Counted from the stretch's first letter, positions 25,750 to 35,273 are shown. The stretch is 64,000 bases of DNA from Bartonella sp. TP (GCF_030406085.1 NZ_CP129002.1:809584-873583); one strand, 5' to 3'. The notes: generated by a model not told the origin, from the sequence alone. Numbers and translations: made by a program.

Positions 25750-26232
25750 TTAGCGTGCCCAACGACCTTCATATTTGAATTCTGGTGCAGCTTTTAAGCT
25801 GTCTTTGCTGGCATTGGTGCTAACACGCCAAGTACCGTTATTTAGGCTCATATGAACCGTAGATGGATCTACCACTACATACCGCTCGCCTACACCTAAG
25901 AAGCCACCAACAGCAATCACTATACCTTCAACATGGTTTTTACGGATTACTAGGTCTTTGATTTCTCCGATAGTTTCGTCGCTATTGTTCTTTACATTAG
26001 CGTTTATTATGCTAGAGGCAACAAAGTCTGTTTGGTCCGGCGTCACATAATGTGCTACGTCACGTATAACTTCTTTTGTGGTAACAGTGGTAGTTGCCGC
26101 TGTATGCATGGGTTGGCCAGTTGTATGGCGCGTTACCACAGTGGCGGGTGCGGTGATAGTAGCGGCAGTATCAGCCAAAGCAGGGCTTAAGAACAAAACC
26201 GATGCTGCTGTAGAAAGTAATAATTTTTTCAT
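25750..26232 (-). CDS. Periplasmic PRC-barrel domain protein
   Basis: 160 residues. Cleavable signal peptide MKKLLLSTAASVLFLSPALA followed by a Thr-rich region of about 45 residues. A PRC-barrel domain (about 66-150) follows, with ASSIINANVKNNSDETIGEIKDLVI and the GGFLGVGERYVVVD turn. Exported PRC-barrel proteins are common in alphaproteobacteria, with a stress-related or envelope role that is poorly known. Transcribed alone, with a hairpin after its stop. Confidence 0.82.
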   Translation of the reverse strand: MKKLLLSTAASVLFLSPALADTAATITAPATVVTRHTTGQPMHTAATTTVTTKEVIRDVAHYVTPDQTDFVASSIINANVKNNSDETIGEIKDLVIRKNHVEGIVIAVGGFLGVGERYVVVDPSTVHMSLNNGTWRVSTNASKDSLKAAPEFKYEGRWAR

Positions 26233-26296
26233 TTCACGTCTCCTTAATAGATACGAGCTTAACGCGTGCGTTTGTGATAGGTTCCCTTAATCAAGC

Positions 26297-26836
26297 TTAA
26301 GTATCATATTTTAAGAGGCTATGTGTGGCTACTCCAAGCTCTTTTAGTTTGGCAGAACCATTTAAATAAGGTAAATTTATGATAAAGGCGGCAGCTATTA
26401 CTTCAGCACCGAGCTTATGCAATAATTTTGTTGCTGCTATGGCCGAACCGCCAGTGGCGATAATGTCATCTACTATTAAGATTTTTTCGCCTGCTTGTAG
26501 GGCATCGCTATGCATTTCCATTTCATCTATACCATATTCTAAGCTATATGCTATGCTTACAGTTTTGTAGGGTAATTTACCTTTTTTTCTTATGGGTATG
26601 AATCCGGCGTTTAATTTAGCCGCTATGGCGCCGCCTAGGATAAAGCCGCGAGATTCTATTCCGGCAACTTTATAAATTTGTTGATTTTGAAAAGGCTCGG
26701 CCATTGCTTCAATGGTATAAGAAAGTGCCGCTGCATCGCCCAAAAGGGTAGTTATGTCCTTAAAAGCTACATTTTTAACTGGATAGTCTTGAATAGTTCT
26801 TATAGAATTTCGCAAAAATTCTTCATTTATTTTCAT
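26297..26836 (-). CDS. apt: Adenine phosphoribosyltransferase
   Basis: Purine salvage: adenine + PRPP to AMP. The PRPP-binding motif ILIVDDIIATGGSA is complete, with GIESRGFILGGAIA and the RKKGKLPY flexible loop. Length 179, normal. Its start lies inside the cytochrome c1 gene (14-bp overlap), the petABC-apt order seen in several alphaproteobacteria, so it is co-transcribed with the bc1 complex. Confidence 0.96.
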   Translation of the reverse strand: MKINEEFLRNSIRTIQDYPVKNVAFKDITTLLGDAAALSYTIEAMAEPFQNQQIYKVAGIESRGFILGGAIAAKLNAGFIPIRKKGKLPYKTVSIAYSLEYGIDEMEMHSDALQAGEKILIVDDIIATGGSAIAATKLLHKLGAEVIAAAFIINLPYLNGSAKLKELGVATHSLLKYDT

Positions 26837-27584
26837 AAGTTTTTCCTTTGTTATTTGTGGGAGAAGAAAGCTGTTTATAAAAATCTTGTTTTAAAGCATA
26901 AAGTAGAAGCAATACTACAAATAAAAAACTTATTACACAAAATCCTAGCTGTTTACGCTCAATAATATGAGGATTTGCACACCAATATAAGAACGCCGCT
27001 ATATCTTGGGCGTATTGTTCCGTAATTTGCGGGGTGCCATCGGCATAATTTATAGCGCCGTCTATTAGCGGCGGTGGCATATTGATTCTGTCAGATTTAT
27101 AATAATAGGGGTTTATAAATTCTGAGCCCTTTGAAGTATAGCCAGTTAAAAGAGATGCTACATAGTCGGCGCCGCTGGCATAGCTAAAATTAGCCTTGCT
27201 GCGTACGTTTACTATGTTAGATAGGTCTGGTGGCATTGCCCCATTATTTGCGGCTCTGGCTGTAACTTCATTTGGAAAAGGGTCCGGAAAATGCCCGTTT
27301 AGTTTATATTCTTTGGCTAATAATAAAATTTGTTGTTTAGAATAACCGATTTCGCTTAAGTTATCGATCGCTACATAATGTAAAGAATGGCAGCTAGAGC
27401 ATATTTGTTTATATATTTGCAGTCCGCGTTGTAACTGTGCTTTATCATAGACGCCGAATATACTATTAAAGCTCCACGCGTAGCTTTTTGGTGCTTTTAA
27501 AGGATAAGTTGTGGCATGGGCTATATTGTTGGTGCCAAAGCTTACAAAGGCGAATAAGACTAATTTGGTTAAAAGGTTTACCAT
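26823..27584 (-). CDS. petC: Cytochrome c1 of the bc1 complex
   Basis: Membrane-anchored c-type cytochrome that passes electrons from the Rieske protein to cytochrome c. Signal peptide ending near AHA (24), haem site CSSCH at 62-66, NGAMPPDLS and a distal Met region (RINMPPPL), and a C-terminal anchor helix near 218-238. Length 253, close to the usual. Overlaps cytochrome b by 7 bp. Confidence 0.95.
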   Translation of the reverse strand: MVNLLTKLVLFAFVSFGTNNIAHATTYPLKAPKSYAWSFNSIFGVYDKAQLQRGLQIYKQICSSCHSLHYVAIDNLSEIGYSKQQILLLAKEYKLNGHFPDPFPNEVTARAANNGAMPPDLSNIVNVRSKANFSYASGADYVASLLTGYTSKGSEFINPYYYKSDRINMPPPLIDGAINYADGTPQITEQYAQDIAAFLYWCANPHIIERKQLGFCVISFLFVVLLLLYALKQDFYKQLSSPTNNKGKTYENK

Positions 27585-28855
27585 AGTTTAAAGGATTTTT
27601 TCGCTATATTTATTGCGTGACTGGGGGCTTTTTTATTTATTTTTTTCATTGAAGCTTCCAATAGCGGTGTAAATGGTATTATTACCAGAAAAAATATAAA
27701 ATAATAGCCAGTTCCTATTTGGCTTAAAGATATAGCTAAAGGGGTAGGGGGTTGGTAGCCTAAATAACCTAGCAGTATTATATCAGCTATAAATAACCAA
27801 AATCCTATACGATAAAGGGGCCTGTTTTTTGCAGCAGATAAAGGAGAGAAGTCCAACATAGGCAAAAATAGCAAGATAATTAATGAGGAGATAACTGTAA
27901 AAACCCCTATGGTGCTAGCGCTAATAAATCCTATTTTAAAAGTTGCAGCGCGTAGCATAGTATAGAATGGTACAAAATACCACTCTGGTATTATGCTGGT
28001 TGCTACATTTGCTGTATCACCCTCTATCAGACTGTTTGAAGTGTGTAGTAGATCTGGCATATAGAATATGAATAAGGCAAATAATAAGGCGAAACAACAG
28101 ATAGCTATACAGTCTTTTATAATTCCATATGGAGCAAAAGGGACAAACTCTTCGGGTTTTACCAACTTTAGTCCGTCTGGGTTGCTTTGCCCAACTCGAT
28201 GTACAGACCAGATATGTAAAAAAACGAAGCTACATAAAATAAAAGGTAAGATAATATGCAGGGCATAAAGTCTAGTTAAGCTATGCTGACCAAGCGTGGT
28301 GCCGCCCAGTAAAGCGCCAGATAAGTAAGGTCCAATTAATGGTATTTTTTCGATAAAATTGCTAATGACGGTAATAGCTGTGGTAGATACTAAGCTCCAA
28401 CTTGTAACATAGCCAGTAAATGCTATAAAAAGCATAATAAAAAATAATATCACCCCTATTAACCAAACTAGCTCTCTTGGCTTTTTATAAGAGCCGTAAT
28501 AGAGGCTTCGGGCCATGTGAATATATATGCTTAAGAAAAAGAAAGATGCTCCAATGCTATGTATAGATGTAAAAAGCCAGCCAAAATTTACGCTGCGTTT
28601 TATATATTCTTTACTTTCAAAAGCCATTGAAACCTGTGGAACATAATGCATAGCCATTACTATACCGCTAAAAATTTGACTTACTAGCATGAAAAGGGCT
28701 ATAGCGCCAAATGTGTAAAAATAATTTAAATTATAAGGTATTAGAAAATTAAATATATGCTCGTATAAAAAACGCGGTAAAGGCAAGCGCTCATCGATCC
28801 AATTACCTAACCGCGTTGTAGCTACATAAGATTTGCGATGATTTGCCCCAATCAT
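27578..28855 (-). CDS. petB: Cytochrome b of the bc1 complex
   Basis: Di-haem core subunit of quinol:cytochrome c oxidoreductase. Eight helices, haem-binding histidines on helices B and D, the quinol-site motif PEWYFVPFYTMLRA, and GYVTSW in the cd region. 425 residues, typical for the alphaproteobacterial type. Three bp after the Rieske gene. Confidence 0.96.
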   Translation of the reverse strand: MIGANHRKSYVATTRLGNWIDERLPLPRFLYEHIFNFLIPYNLNYFYTFGAIALFMLVSQIFSGIVMAMHYVPQVSMAFESKEYIKRSVNFGWLFTSIHSIGASFFFLSIYIHMARSLYYGSYKKPRELVWLIGVILFFIMLFIAFTGYVTSWSLVSTTAITVISNFIEKIPLIGPYLSGALLGGTTLGQHSLTRLYALHIILPFILCSFVFLHIWSVHRVGQSNPDGLKLVKPEEFVPFAPYGIIKDCIAICCFALLFALFIFYMPDLLHTSNSLIEGDTANVATSIIPEWYFVPFYTMLRAATFKIGFISASTIGVFTVISSLIILLFLPMLDFSPLSAAKNRPLYRIGFWLFIADIILLGYLGYQPPTPLAISLSQIGTGYYFIFFLVIIPFTPLLEASMKKINKKAPSHAINIAKKSFKLW

Positions 28856-28858
28856 TTT

Positions 28859-29407
28859 TTAGCCTATGCGTAACAAGGTAGGAGAAATAAATTTATACGG
28901 AGGTATGGCTAAATTTTCTTCAGCTGGTCCCGATAATACTCGGCCAGCAGTGTCATATATAGATCCGTGGCAAGGACAAAATATTCTGTTATTCTCAGCA
29001 ATTTGATCTAAAAGTGGGCAGCCCAAATGTGTACAGCGATTAATATAAACAAGCCAATTTTCATGTGCTGTACCGCCGCTTCTAGCAATATCTGTTGCTT
29101 CGGTCGTCGGGTCTAAATTTGCATTGCGGGCTAATTTGTCTTTTAGTTGATTTAACGGAATAGATTTTGCATAAGCAATTTCGTTGGCGGTACGGTTTCT
29201 GATAATTATACTTAGCCCGTGCCATTTCGTTTGCATAGCTTTTCCTGGCGCGATAGTTGCAAGATTTATATCCAGTAGGACATCGTTATAAGAAACCATG
29301 GTGGGTTGTAATTGGCGCCAAAAACTATATGAAACGGCTGCGTTGGCTATTATGCCAGCCAGTCCAGTTGCCAGTAATAAAAACTCACGTTTTCGTTGTT
29401 TTATCAC
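28859..29407 (-). CDS. petA: Ubiquinol-cytochrome c reductase Rieske Fe-S subunit
   Basis: Cluster ligands CTHLGC (Cys125, His127; Cys130 for the disulfide) and CPCHGS (Cys144, His147; Cys146 disulfide). N-terminal anchor helix at about 8-30, without a clear twin-arginine pair (KQRKREF). First of petABC-apt. The preceding cca gene ends 47 bp upstream, so either read-through or a weak internal promoter drives the operon. Confidence 0.96.
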   Translation of the reverse strand: MIKQRKREFLLLATGLAGIIANAAVSYSFWRQLQPTMVSYNDVLLDINLATIAPGKAMQTKWHGLSIIIRNRTANEIAYAKSIPLNQLKDKLARNANLDPTTEATDIARSGGTAHENWLVYINRCTHLGCPLLDQIAENNRIFCPCHGSIYDTAGRVLSGPAEENLAIPPYKFISPTLLRIG

Positions 29408-29454
29408 GTCGTGTCCTTTAGCTTCAAACGCTAGAAATATTGCTCTATTTTATA

Positions 29455-30696
29455 TCACAGCTGATCGAGCTTTACAAATTTAGCTAATAGCTCTTCTTTC
29501 GTTGCTGTACAATCATTATTTAACCAGGTTTCTTTTAGCTGCTCTAGCGCATTTCCGATAGCGGGTCCTTGTAGTTGCTTTAATTCCATTAAATCATTGG
29601 CTTGTATAGGAAAAATCGGTATTGGATCGTTCAGGCTTTGGGCTAGAAGGCTTACGTAATAATTCAGAATAGTTGGTTTTTGAAAATTTTTAGCTATAAG
29701 TAGCTTTAAATTATCTACAATAGCTATTCGTGGGTTTTCATATAATAATTTCTTTATTGGCGTTTTATCTTCTATATTAGTTAGTTGAGCCCAAGCTTTT
29801 AAGCGATATTTTTCTTTATTTGAAAGTTTTAATCTTTTTGCTATCATTTCTATAGTATCAAGATTTTTGGGTATTATGGCCTCTAGCCTAAGTAAATAAT
29901 TATTCTTCGTAGGCCAATTAAAATGCTGCTCTGCTTTTATTAAGTTATGTATAGAATCTATGCCCCATTTTTTGCTTTCTATTAAGATTATTTCTAGCAC
30001 GCCGCTTTGACGCATCCATAATAATGCGCGGCTAGGGTCTGGAGCGCTTAGGATGTTTTTGAGCTCTGCCCATATGCGCTCAGCTGAGATTTTTTTTAAG
30101 CCTGTTTTGTAAATGGTACAGTTTAGTATGGCTGCTCTGTTTGGGCTGCCGGTGCCGTAATAGGCATAGAATCTAAAAAAACGTAATATTCTTAAATAAT
30201 CTTCTTGGATACGCTGAGCTGCATCGCCTATAAATCTTACAGTGTGTGTTTCCAGGTCTTGTATCGCATTTACATAATCATAAAGATTGCCGTCTTTATC
30301 TAAGTATAATGCATTTATGGTGAAGTCTCGGCGCTGGGCATCCTCTTGCCAATTTGCGTCAAAACTAACTGAGGCGTGGCGGCCATCCGTTTTTATATCT
30401 TTTCTTAATCGTGTAATTTCAAATTTTTCATTGGCAGCTATAAGCGTTAGTGTTCCATGGGCAATACCAGTTGGTAAAATTTTAATATTATATGAAGCAA
30501 GGTAAGCGGTGATATCGTCTGTGCTACAAGTAGTAGCTAAGTCTATATCAGTTGGCGCTATGTTTAGCATAGCATTTCTTACTGCTCCGCCAACTATTCG
30601 TGTTTCATGGCCATCTTTACTTAAAGCCGTTAATATTTCTTGCAATTGGTCTTTTTTTAACCATGTGAGATCAAATTTTGCATTATGCTTTTCCAT
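29455..30696 (-). CDS. cca: CCA tRNA nucleotidyltransferase / poly(A) polymerase family
   Basis: Adds or repairs the tRNA 3' CCA. GGAVRN at 36-41, the metal aspartates in DIDLAT (Asp50, Asp52), the RRDFTINALY motif, and EDYLRILRFFRF. Length 413 fits the alphaproteobacterial CCA enzyme. Both tRNAs seen here encode CCA, so it mainly repairs. 11 bp downstream of the GNAT gene. Confidence 0.93.
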   Translation of the reverse strand: MEKHNAKFDLTWLKKDQLQEILTALSKDGHETRIVGGAVRNAMLNIAPTDIDLATTCSTDDITAYLASYNIKILPTGIAHGTLTLIAANEKFEITRLRKDIKTDGRHASVSFDANWQEDAQRRDFTINALYLDKDGNLYDYVNAIQDLETHTVRFIGDAAQRIQEDYLRILRFFRFYAYYGTGSPNRAAILNCTIYKTGLKKISAERIWAELKNILSAPDPSRALLWMRQSGVLEIILIESKKWGIDSIHNLIKAEQHFNWPTKNNYLLRLEAIIPKNLDTIEMIAKRLKLSNKEKYRLKAWAQLTNIEDKTPIKKLLYENPRIAIVDNLKLLIAKNFQKPTILNYYVSLLAQSLNDPIPIFPIQANDLMELKQLQGPAIGNALEQLKETWLNNDCTATKEELLAKFVKLDQL

Positions 30697-30707
30697 GATG
30701 CATAAAC

Positions 30708-31208
30708 TTAAATGTAAGGTAAAACCAAGCCAGATAAATTTTGACTAGCGCCTGGACTAAGTTCAAGTAATAAAATGCGTGCTGGGTTTACCGGAGCAGG
30801 TAGTATTAAACCACGGCTATTTAATTTGGCAAAGCCAAATTTTTTGTAATAGTCTATATCGCCGATAAGCATAATAAGTTCGCTTTTTAATGGAGCTTCT
30901 TTTATTTTATTTATTGTCATAGTTATTAGCTGGCTACCAAGACCCAGATCGCGATAATTGCTATCTATGCCAACGGGGCCTAGTAAAAACGCCTTAGTTT
31001 GGCCCAGTTTTATAGGTGTTATTGTTGAAGAACCTATGAGTTTGTCATTATCGTATATAGTAAAAGAAAGATCTGGTTCTGCATGGCCGCGTTCTCTCAA
31101 TAGATGCGCAGCCTTTGTAAAGCGTGTAGGCCCAAATATTTTGGCATGTAATTTATTTATTTGCTCGCAATCTTGCTTTTTTTTTGTATTAAATTTAAAA
31201 TTCGACAT
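30708..31208 (-). CDS. GNAT family N-acetyltransferase (YhbS-like)
   Basis: Acetyl-CoA-dependent acetyltransferase fold, 166 residues. The acetyl-CoA loop is DLGLGSQLI near residue 87, and the C-terminal YYKKFGF is the usual GNAT end motif. Substrate unknown; YhbS relatives are often listed as GNAT without a substrate. It heads a block with cca and petABC-apt on the minus strand. Confidence 0.85.
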   Translation of the reverse strand: MSNFKFNTKKKQDCEQINKLHAKIFGPTRFTKAAHLLRERGHAEPDLSFTIYDNDKLIGSSTITPIKLGQTKAFLLGPVGIDSNYRDLGLGSQLITMTINKIKEAPLKSELIMLIGDIDYYKKFGFAKLNSRGLILPAPVNPARILLLELSPGASQNLSGLVLPYI

Positions 31209-31278
31209 AGTATTTTATCCATTTTGAATATAATTATAGATTACAATATTTTTTATGTTACATCTATAGTTTTTCTTT

Positions 31279-32169
31279 ATGTTTTCGTTAATACATTTTT
31301 CTGACATACATTTAATGCCGTTGCCTAAGATAAAGTTGGCTTCTCTGTTTAACAAACGAGCCCTGGGCTACATAAATTGGCAAAAAAATCGTAGACATTG
31401 CTATGAACGTCGGTGCTTGGATAGAGTTGTAGAACATATATTGGCACAGCAGGCTGATCATATAGCTTTTTCAGGGGATTTTGTAAATCTCTCTTTGCCT
31501 AAAGAATTTAAAAATGCAAGGCTTTGGTTAGAGAAATTAGAGATGCCTAATAAGGTTTCTATCTGCTTTGGTAACCATGATGCTTATATAGCTGGAGCTT
31601 ATAAACAGGCATGTGAAACATTTTTTCCGTGGTTAATTAGCGATGATCTAGAAGATTTTGTCATAGCATCTCTTTTTCCATGTATTAAAATATGTGGAGC
31701 TTTAGCAGTAATTAGTGTTTCCAGTGCTATAGCCACACCACCTTTTATGGCAGCTGGTTATGTGGATAATTTGCAATTGGAATATCTTGGCGAAATATTA
31801 TCTATCTGCGCTAAGAAAAATTTATTTCGTATTGTTAATATACATCACCCGCCAATAAGCGGTGCTACTACCTGGTGGAAAAAATTATGGAATATGGATG
31901 CTTTACAAAAAATTTTATTGTTGCATGGTGCCGAGTTGATTATACACGGCCATACTCATAAAGCTTCATTAAATTATTTAGCGAATATACCTGTGGTTGG
32001 TGTAGGCAGCGCAAGTCAGCCAAATAGCAATGTAGTTGGAACGGCGAATTATAATAAATTTTCTATTGTAAAAAATCTAGATTGTAAATGGGACTGCTAT
32101 CTAACTCGTTATAGCTTTATGGATATTAGTAATACTATCGTAGAGAGCCAATGCAAAAAAATTTTATGA
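31279..32169 (+). CDS. Calcineurin-like metallophosphoesterase
   Basis: Two-metal phosphoesterase: DIH at 9-11, SGDFVN, GNHD, the NIHHPP motif and HGHTHKA are all present in order. 296 residues, cytoplasmic (no signal). Similar alphaproteobacterial proteins are of unknown substrate, with cyclic nucleotides or LPS intermediates as possibilities. Overlaps the convergent CDF gene by 6 bp. Confidence 0.85.
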   Translation: MFSLIHFSDIHLMPLPKIKLASLFNKRALGYINWQKNRRHCYERRCLDRVVEHILAQQADHIAFSGDFVNLSLPKEFKNARLWLEKLEMPNKVSICFGNHDAYIAGAYKQACETFFPWLISDDLEDFVIASLFPCIKICGALAVISVSSAIATPPFMAAGYVDNLQLEYLGEILSICAKKNLFRIVNIHHPPISGATTWWKKLWNMDALQKILLLHGAELIIHGHTHKASLNYLANIPVVGVGSASQPNSNVVGTANYNKFSIVKNLDCKWDCYLTRYSFMDISNTIVESQCKKIL

Positions 32170-33096
32170 GCCACTAGTAGAGTGGCATTGGGCTTCTTCC
32201 TCTGGTTCTATATGAATCAAAACCCGTGCGGTAGGAAAGTCCTTTTTTAGCGCCATTTCTATGGTGTCGCAAATATTATGGGCTGTGTTAACACGCATAG
32301 CTGCTGCAACAACCAAATGAAATTCTATAAATATTATGCTACCTGCAGTACGAGTTTTTAGTTCATGGGCTTCAATAGCTCCAGCAGCATTATTGCTTAT
32401 AATTTCTTTTATTCTTTGATAGGTAGTATCGTCTACGCAATGGTCCATTAATCCTTGTACAGAATTTTTTATTATTTTATAGCCCTGCCACAATATATTA
32501 GCTGCTATAGCAATGGCTATTATAGGGTCAAGAAAATAATAGCTGCTAATATAGCTAACCATTACTCCTACTATTACCGCTATTGTGGTGCCTACATCGC
32601 TTAGCATATGTAACGCGTCGGCTTTTAGTGCTATAGCATTATATTTTTTTGCTTGCTGCCAAAGTAACCCCCCCCATAAACCTTGTAAAATCGCTGCAAG
32701 CGAACTTATTATAAAGCCGTTATTAAATTTTATGCTTTCATGCTGTAAGCTTAATCCCAATATTGCTTTTTTTATTATTATTAAAGCTGCGATAAATATT
32801 AGTGAGCCTTCAAAAGCGGCTGAAAAATATTCGGCTTTATTGTGCCCGAATGGATGATTCGTGTCGGCGGGACGCATACTGATTAATATAGCTAGCCAAG
32901 CTATGGCAGATATTATGATGTTAACTATAGATTCTATGGCATCTGAATAAAAGGCTATAGATTGGGTTTTGTAATATGCATAATATTTTAATATAAAAAT
33001 TAAAGAAGAAACTAAAATAGAAGCCAAAGATACTAAGCCTAAATGCGGGCTAAGGTTTGCTTCTTTTCCGAAACTGGGCTGTTCATGTATTAGCAT
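32164..33096 (-). CDS. Cation diffusion facilitator (FieF-like)
   Basis: Divalent metal/H+ antiporter exporting Fe2+, Zn2+ or similar. Six helices, then a cytoplasmic metal-binding domain. Metal-site segments YSDAIES in helix 2 and ADALHMLSDV in helix 5 match the family's DxxxD/HxxxD pattern. The His-rich C-terminal domain includes EAHELKTR and HIEPEEEAQCH. The coding strand holds an eight-G run at 32668-32675. Metal not determined. Confidence 0.9.
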   Translation of the reverse strand: MLIHEQPSFGKEANLSPHLGLVSLASILVSSLIFILKYYAYYKTQSIAFYSDAIESIVNIIISAIAWLAILISMRPADTNHPFGHNKAEYFSAAFEGSLIFIAALIIIKKAILGLSLQHESIKFNNGFIISSLAAILQGLWGGLLWQQAKKYNAIALKADALHMLSDVGTTIAVIVGVMVSYISSYYFLDPIIAIAIAANILWQGYKIIKNSVQGLMDHCVDDTTYQRIKEIISNNAAGAIEAHELKTRTAGSIIFIEFHLVVAAAMRVNTAHNICDTIEMALKKDFPTARVLIHIEPEEEAQCHSTSGS

Positions 33097-33115
33097 TTAG
33101 GGTTGCGCTCTTTCC

Positions 33116-34291
33116 TTAATTTTTTAGGTTTTGCAGTAATCGTTCTAATTCTGTATCCTTTTTGCAGCTGTCTATAAACCCACCACCCAGCATCCTAGCT
33201 TCTGCTTGGTCGCTGTCAAAGAACACGCAAGCTTGTCCTGGAGCTACGCTTTCTTCGCCATTGGTAAAAACTATAGTAAATTTGCTATTTAGATAATATA
33301 GTTTTGCTTCCTTGGCTGGGCGGGTGGATCTGACCTTTACATATATAGATAGGCCGGAATTGCCAATTTGCTCAGCGCCAATTTCGCCTAGCCAATTTAC
33401 TTGCGATAAGGTAACCTCATATGTAAGTAAAGCTTCTTTGGGGCCTACTATTACGCGTGAGTTCACGGCATCAAGCATAATAACATATAGCGGTTCTTTA
33501 TATGCTATGTTTAGCCCACGCCGTTGCCCGATTGTGTAGTAAAAAATACCGTTATGCTGCCCAAGAGTTTCTCCATTTATATGAATAATATCACCAATCT
33601 TGCGTAACCCGGGGGCAGTTTGTTGGCTTATCAGGTCAGAATATTTGCCTTGTGCTACAAAGCATATGTCTTGGCTATCTGGTTTATTAGCTATATTAAG
33701 ATCCATGGAAGATGCTATTTCTCTAACTTTGCTTTTAGGTATATCGCCCAATGGAAAACGTAAATAGTCTATTTGTTCTTGGGTAGTAGCAAATAAGAAG
33801 TAGCTCTGATCTCTATCTAAATCAGCTGGGCGATACAAAGCTCGTTTAGAGCCTAATTTAAGATTTTTTAAATAATGCCCGGTAGCCAGAGCGTCTGCTT
33901 TAAGTTCTCTTGCAACTTTGAGTAAATCTACGAACTTCACAGTTTGGTTGCACGCTATACATGGTACGGGGGTTTTCCCATTAATATAATCATTTATAAA
34001 TGGCGTAATTACTTGGTTATAAAATTTTTGCTCATAATCTAATACATAATGTGCTATATCTAACTTTTCACATACTTGTCGGGCGTCTTCAATATCTTGC
34101 CCAGCACAACAGGTACCCGGGCGGCCGCTAGATGTACCGCTATCATATAGCTGTAGAGTTACGCCCACAACGTCATAATTTTGTTGTTTTAGTAAAGCTG
34201 CTACTACGGAAGAATCAACCCCTCCAGACATAGCAACTACTACTCTAGTATTTTCTGGAGCTTTTAAAAAGCCTAAACTATTTTCTTGCAT
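33116..34291 (-). CDS. mnmA: tRNA 2-thiouridylase MnmA
   Basis: Thiolates U34 of Lys, Glu and Gln tRNAs. The PP-loop SGGVDSS is at 22-28. The Cys pair is in PVPCIACN and in DSQDICFVAQGKY, and the C-terminal beta-barrel is intact. Length 391, normal. Transcribed away from sciP, with a 143-bp divergent gap. Confidence 0.96.
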   Translation of the reverse strand: MQENSLGFLKAPENTRVVVAMSGGVDSSVVAALLKQQNYDVVGVTLQLYDSGTSSGRPGTCCAGQDIEDARQVCEKLDIAHYVLDYEQKFYNQVITPFINDYINGKTPVPCIACNQTVKFVDLLKVARELKADALATGHYLKNLKLGSKRALYRPADLDRDQSYFLFATTQEQIDYLRFPLGDIPKSKVREIASSMDLNIANKPDSQDICFVAQGKYSDLISQQTAPGLRKIGDIIHINGETLGQHNGIFYYTIGQRRGLNIAYKEPLYVIMLDAVNSRVIVGPKEALLTYEVTLSQVNWLGEIGAEQIGNSGLSIYVKVRSTRPAKEAKLYYLNSKFTIVFTNGEESVAPGQACVFFDSDQAEARMLGGGFIDSCKKDTELERLLQNLKN

Positions 34292-34434
34292 AATTTTATC
34301 TTTTATAGCTTTGTTTAACGCAAAAAACTAGTAAAAAATGCTAACCAAAGGAATTTTTTAGTAGTTTGTTAAAGCTAATCCGCTAAAGCTAATTTAATTA
34401 AGTTGTTGTATCATATTTTAATAAGATTAAGCTA

Positions 34435-34707
34435 ATGTCTAGTAACGTGAAAAATGAAGTGCGATATGTAAAAGGTCCAGATGGCTATCCTTTGACTATA
34501 GTCAATTTACCACCAGCTGGGACGCGTAGATGGGTAGTGCGACGTAAGGCAGAGGTAGTAGCCGCTGTGAATGGTGGGCTTATTAGTCTAGAAGAGGCTT
34601 GCACCCGTTATAAATTAACTATTGAAGAATTTATCTCTTGGCAAAGTTTAATTGATATGCATGGCTTACGGGGGTTGCGTACAACGCAGGTAAAAAAATA
34701 CCGCTAG
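34435..34707 (+). CDS. sciP: SciP (DUF1153), CtrA inhibitor
   Basis: 90-residue helix-turn-helix protein. WVVRRKAEVVAAVNGGLISLEEACTRYKLTIEEFISWQ and HGLRGLRTT match the SciP core very closely. In Caulobacter SciP binds DNA and CtrA and blocks CtrA-dependent transcription in G1. It lies two genes upstream of ctrA as in Caulobacter. Its 3' end overlaps the convergent small coiled-coil gene by 4 bp. Confidence 0.95.
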   Translation: MSSNVKNEVRYVKGPDGYPLTIVNLPPAGTRRWVVRRKAEVVAAVNGGLISLEEACTRYKLTIEEFISWQSLIDMHGLRGLRTTQVKKYR

Positions 34708-35057
34708 GCGGTTTTGTAGGCTGATGGTATAGCTTTTTCAAATAATTTTTGCTGCATTTTTTCGATTTCCATTCGTAAACTTTCAATCTCAGTAGTTAAC
34801 GCATCTTTTTGTGTTGTTAATTCTTGTATTGAAACTAGCAATTTTTCTTGCCTTAGGGCCGCATCTCTAGCGCTTGGCGGATAATTGTAATGTTTGGGAT
34901 CAGAAATGCCCAAGAGCTTTTCTTGTTCTTTTATATGTAACTGTAATTGCGTAGCTTTATGCTGAAACCGCTGCAGAGTCTTTTCTAATAACGTCGTTTG
35001 CTTGATTTTGCTGGTTAATTGGAAAAGCTTTAGCTTAGTTATGCTGTCCTGCTTCAT
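34704..35057 (-). CDS. Coiled-coil protein, FliJ-like by position and shape
   Basis: 117 residues, almost wholly helical and charged, with heptad-like segments at about 5-50 and 65-108. In Caulobacter fliJ sits beside sciP and ctrA, and this gene occupies the matching place with a suitable size and coiled-coil nature, so it is a FliJ (flagellar export chaperone) candidate. No fliI or other flagellar gene is in this window, and the sequence alone does not prove the identity. Confidence 0.55.
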   Translation of the reverse strand: MKQDSITKLKLFQLTSKIKQTTLLEKTLQRFQHKATQLQLHIKEQEKLLGISDPKHYNYPPSARDAALRQEKLLVSIQELTTQKDALTTEIESLRMEIEKMQQKLFEKAIPSAYKTA

Positions 35058-35143
35058 TATTTTTACCTATTATATGCTACGTTACATTCAGTAATTGTAA
35101 AATTATAGGGTTAAATCTATGTAAATAGTTTGCTTATAGTGTG

Positions 35144-35151
35144 TTAACCAT
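35144..35151 (+). promoter_or_regulatory. Candidate CtrA half-box upstream of ctrA
   Basis: Exact TTAACCAT, a recognised CtrA binding motif type in alphaproteobacteria, in the 386-bp gap between the FliJ-like gene and ctrA. It overlaps a TTAA-rich stretch that continues as TTAAGC. Confidence 0.45.
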
Positions 35152-35273
35152 TAAGCTTAAGAAATATAGCTAATATATTATTACCCTTAAAGTTGAATCG
35201 TTGGTAAAGCTAGCTTTCGAGATAGTTTTTTAATAAGTATAATTTTTACTATTGTTAATTTAGTTACTTTTTG

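Noticed and set aside
32585-32857. 90-codon plus-strand ORF opposite the CDF gene
   Set aside because: Shadow of a hydrophobic membrane protein gene; the CDF frame carries all family motifs.
34370-34393. Direct repeat TAAAGCTAAT twice before sciP
   Set aside because: Ten bp in a very AT-rich stretch; no match to a known operator, though position is suggestive.
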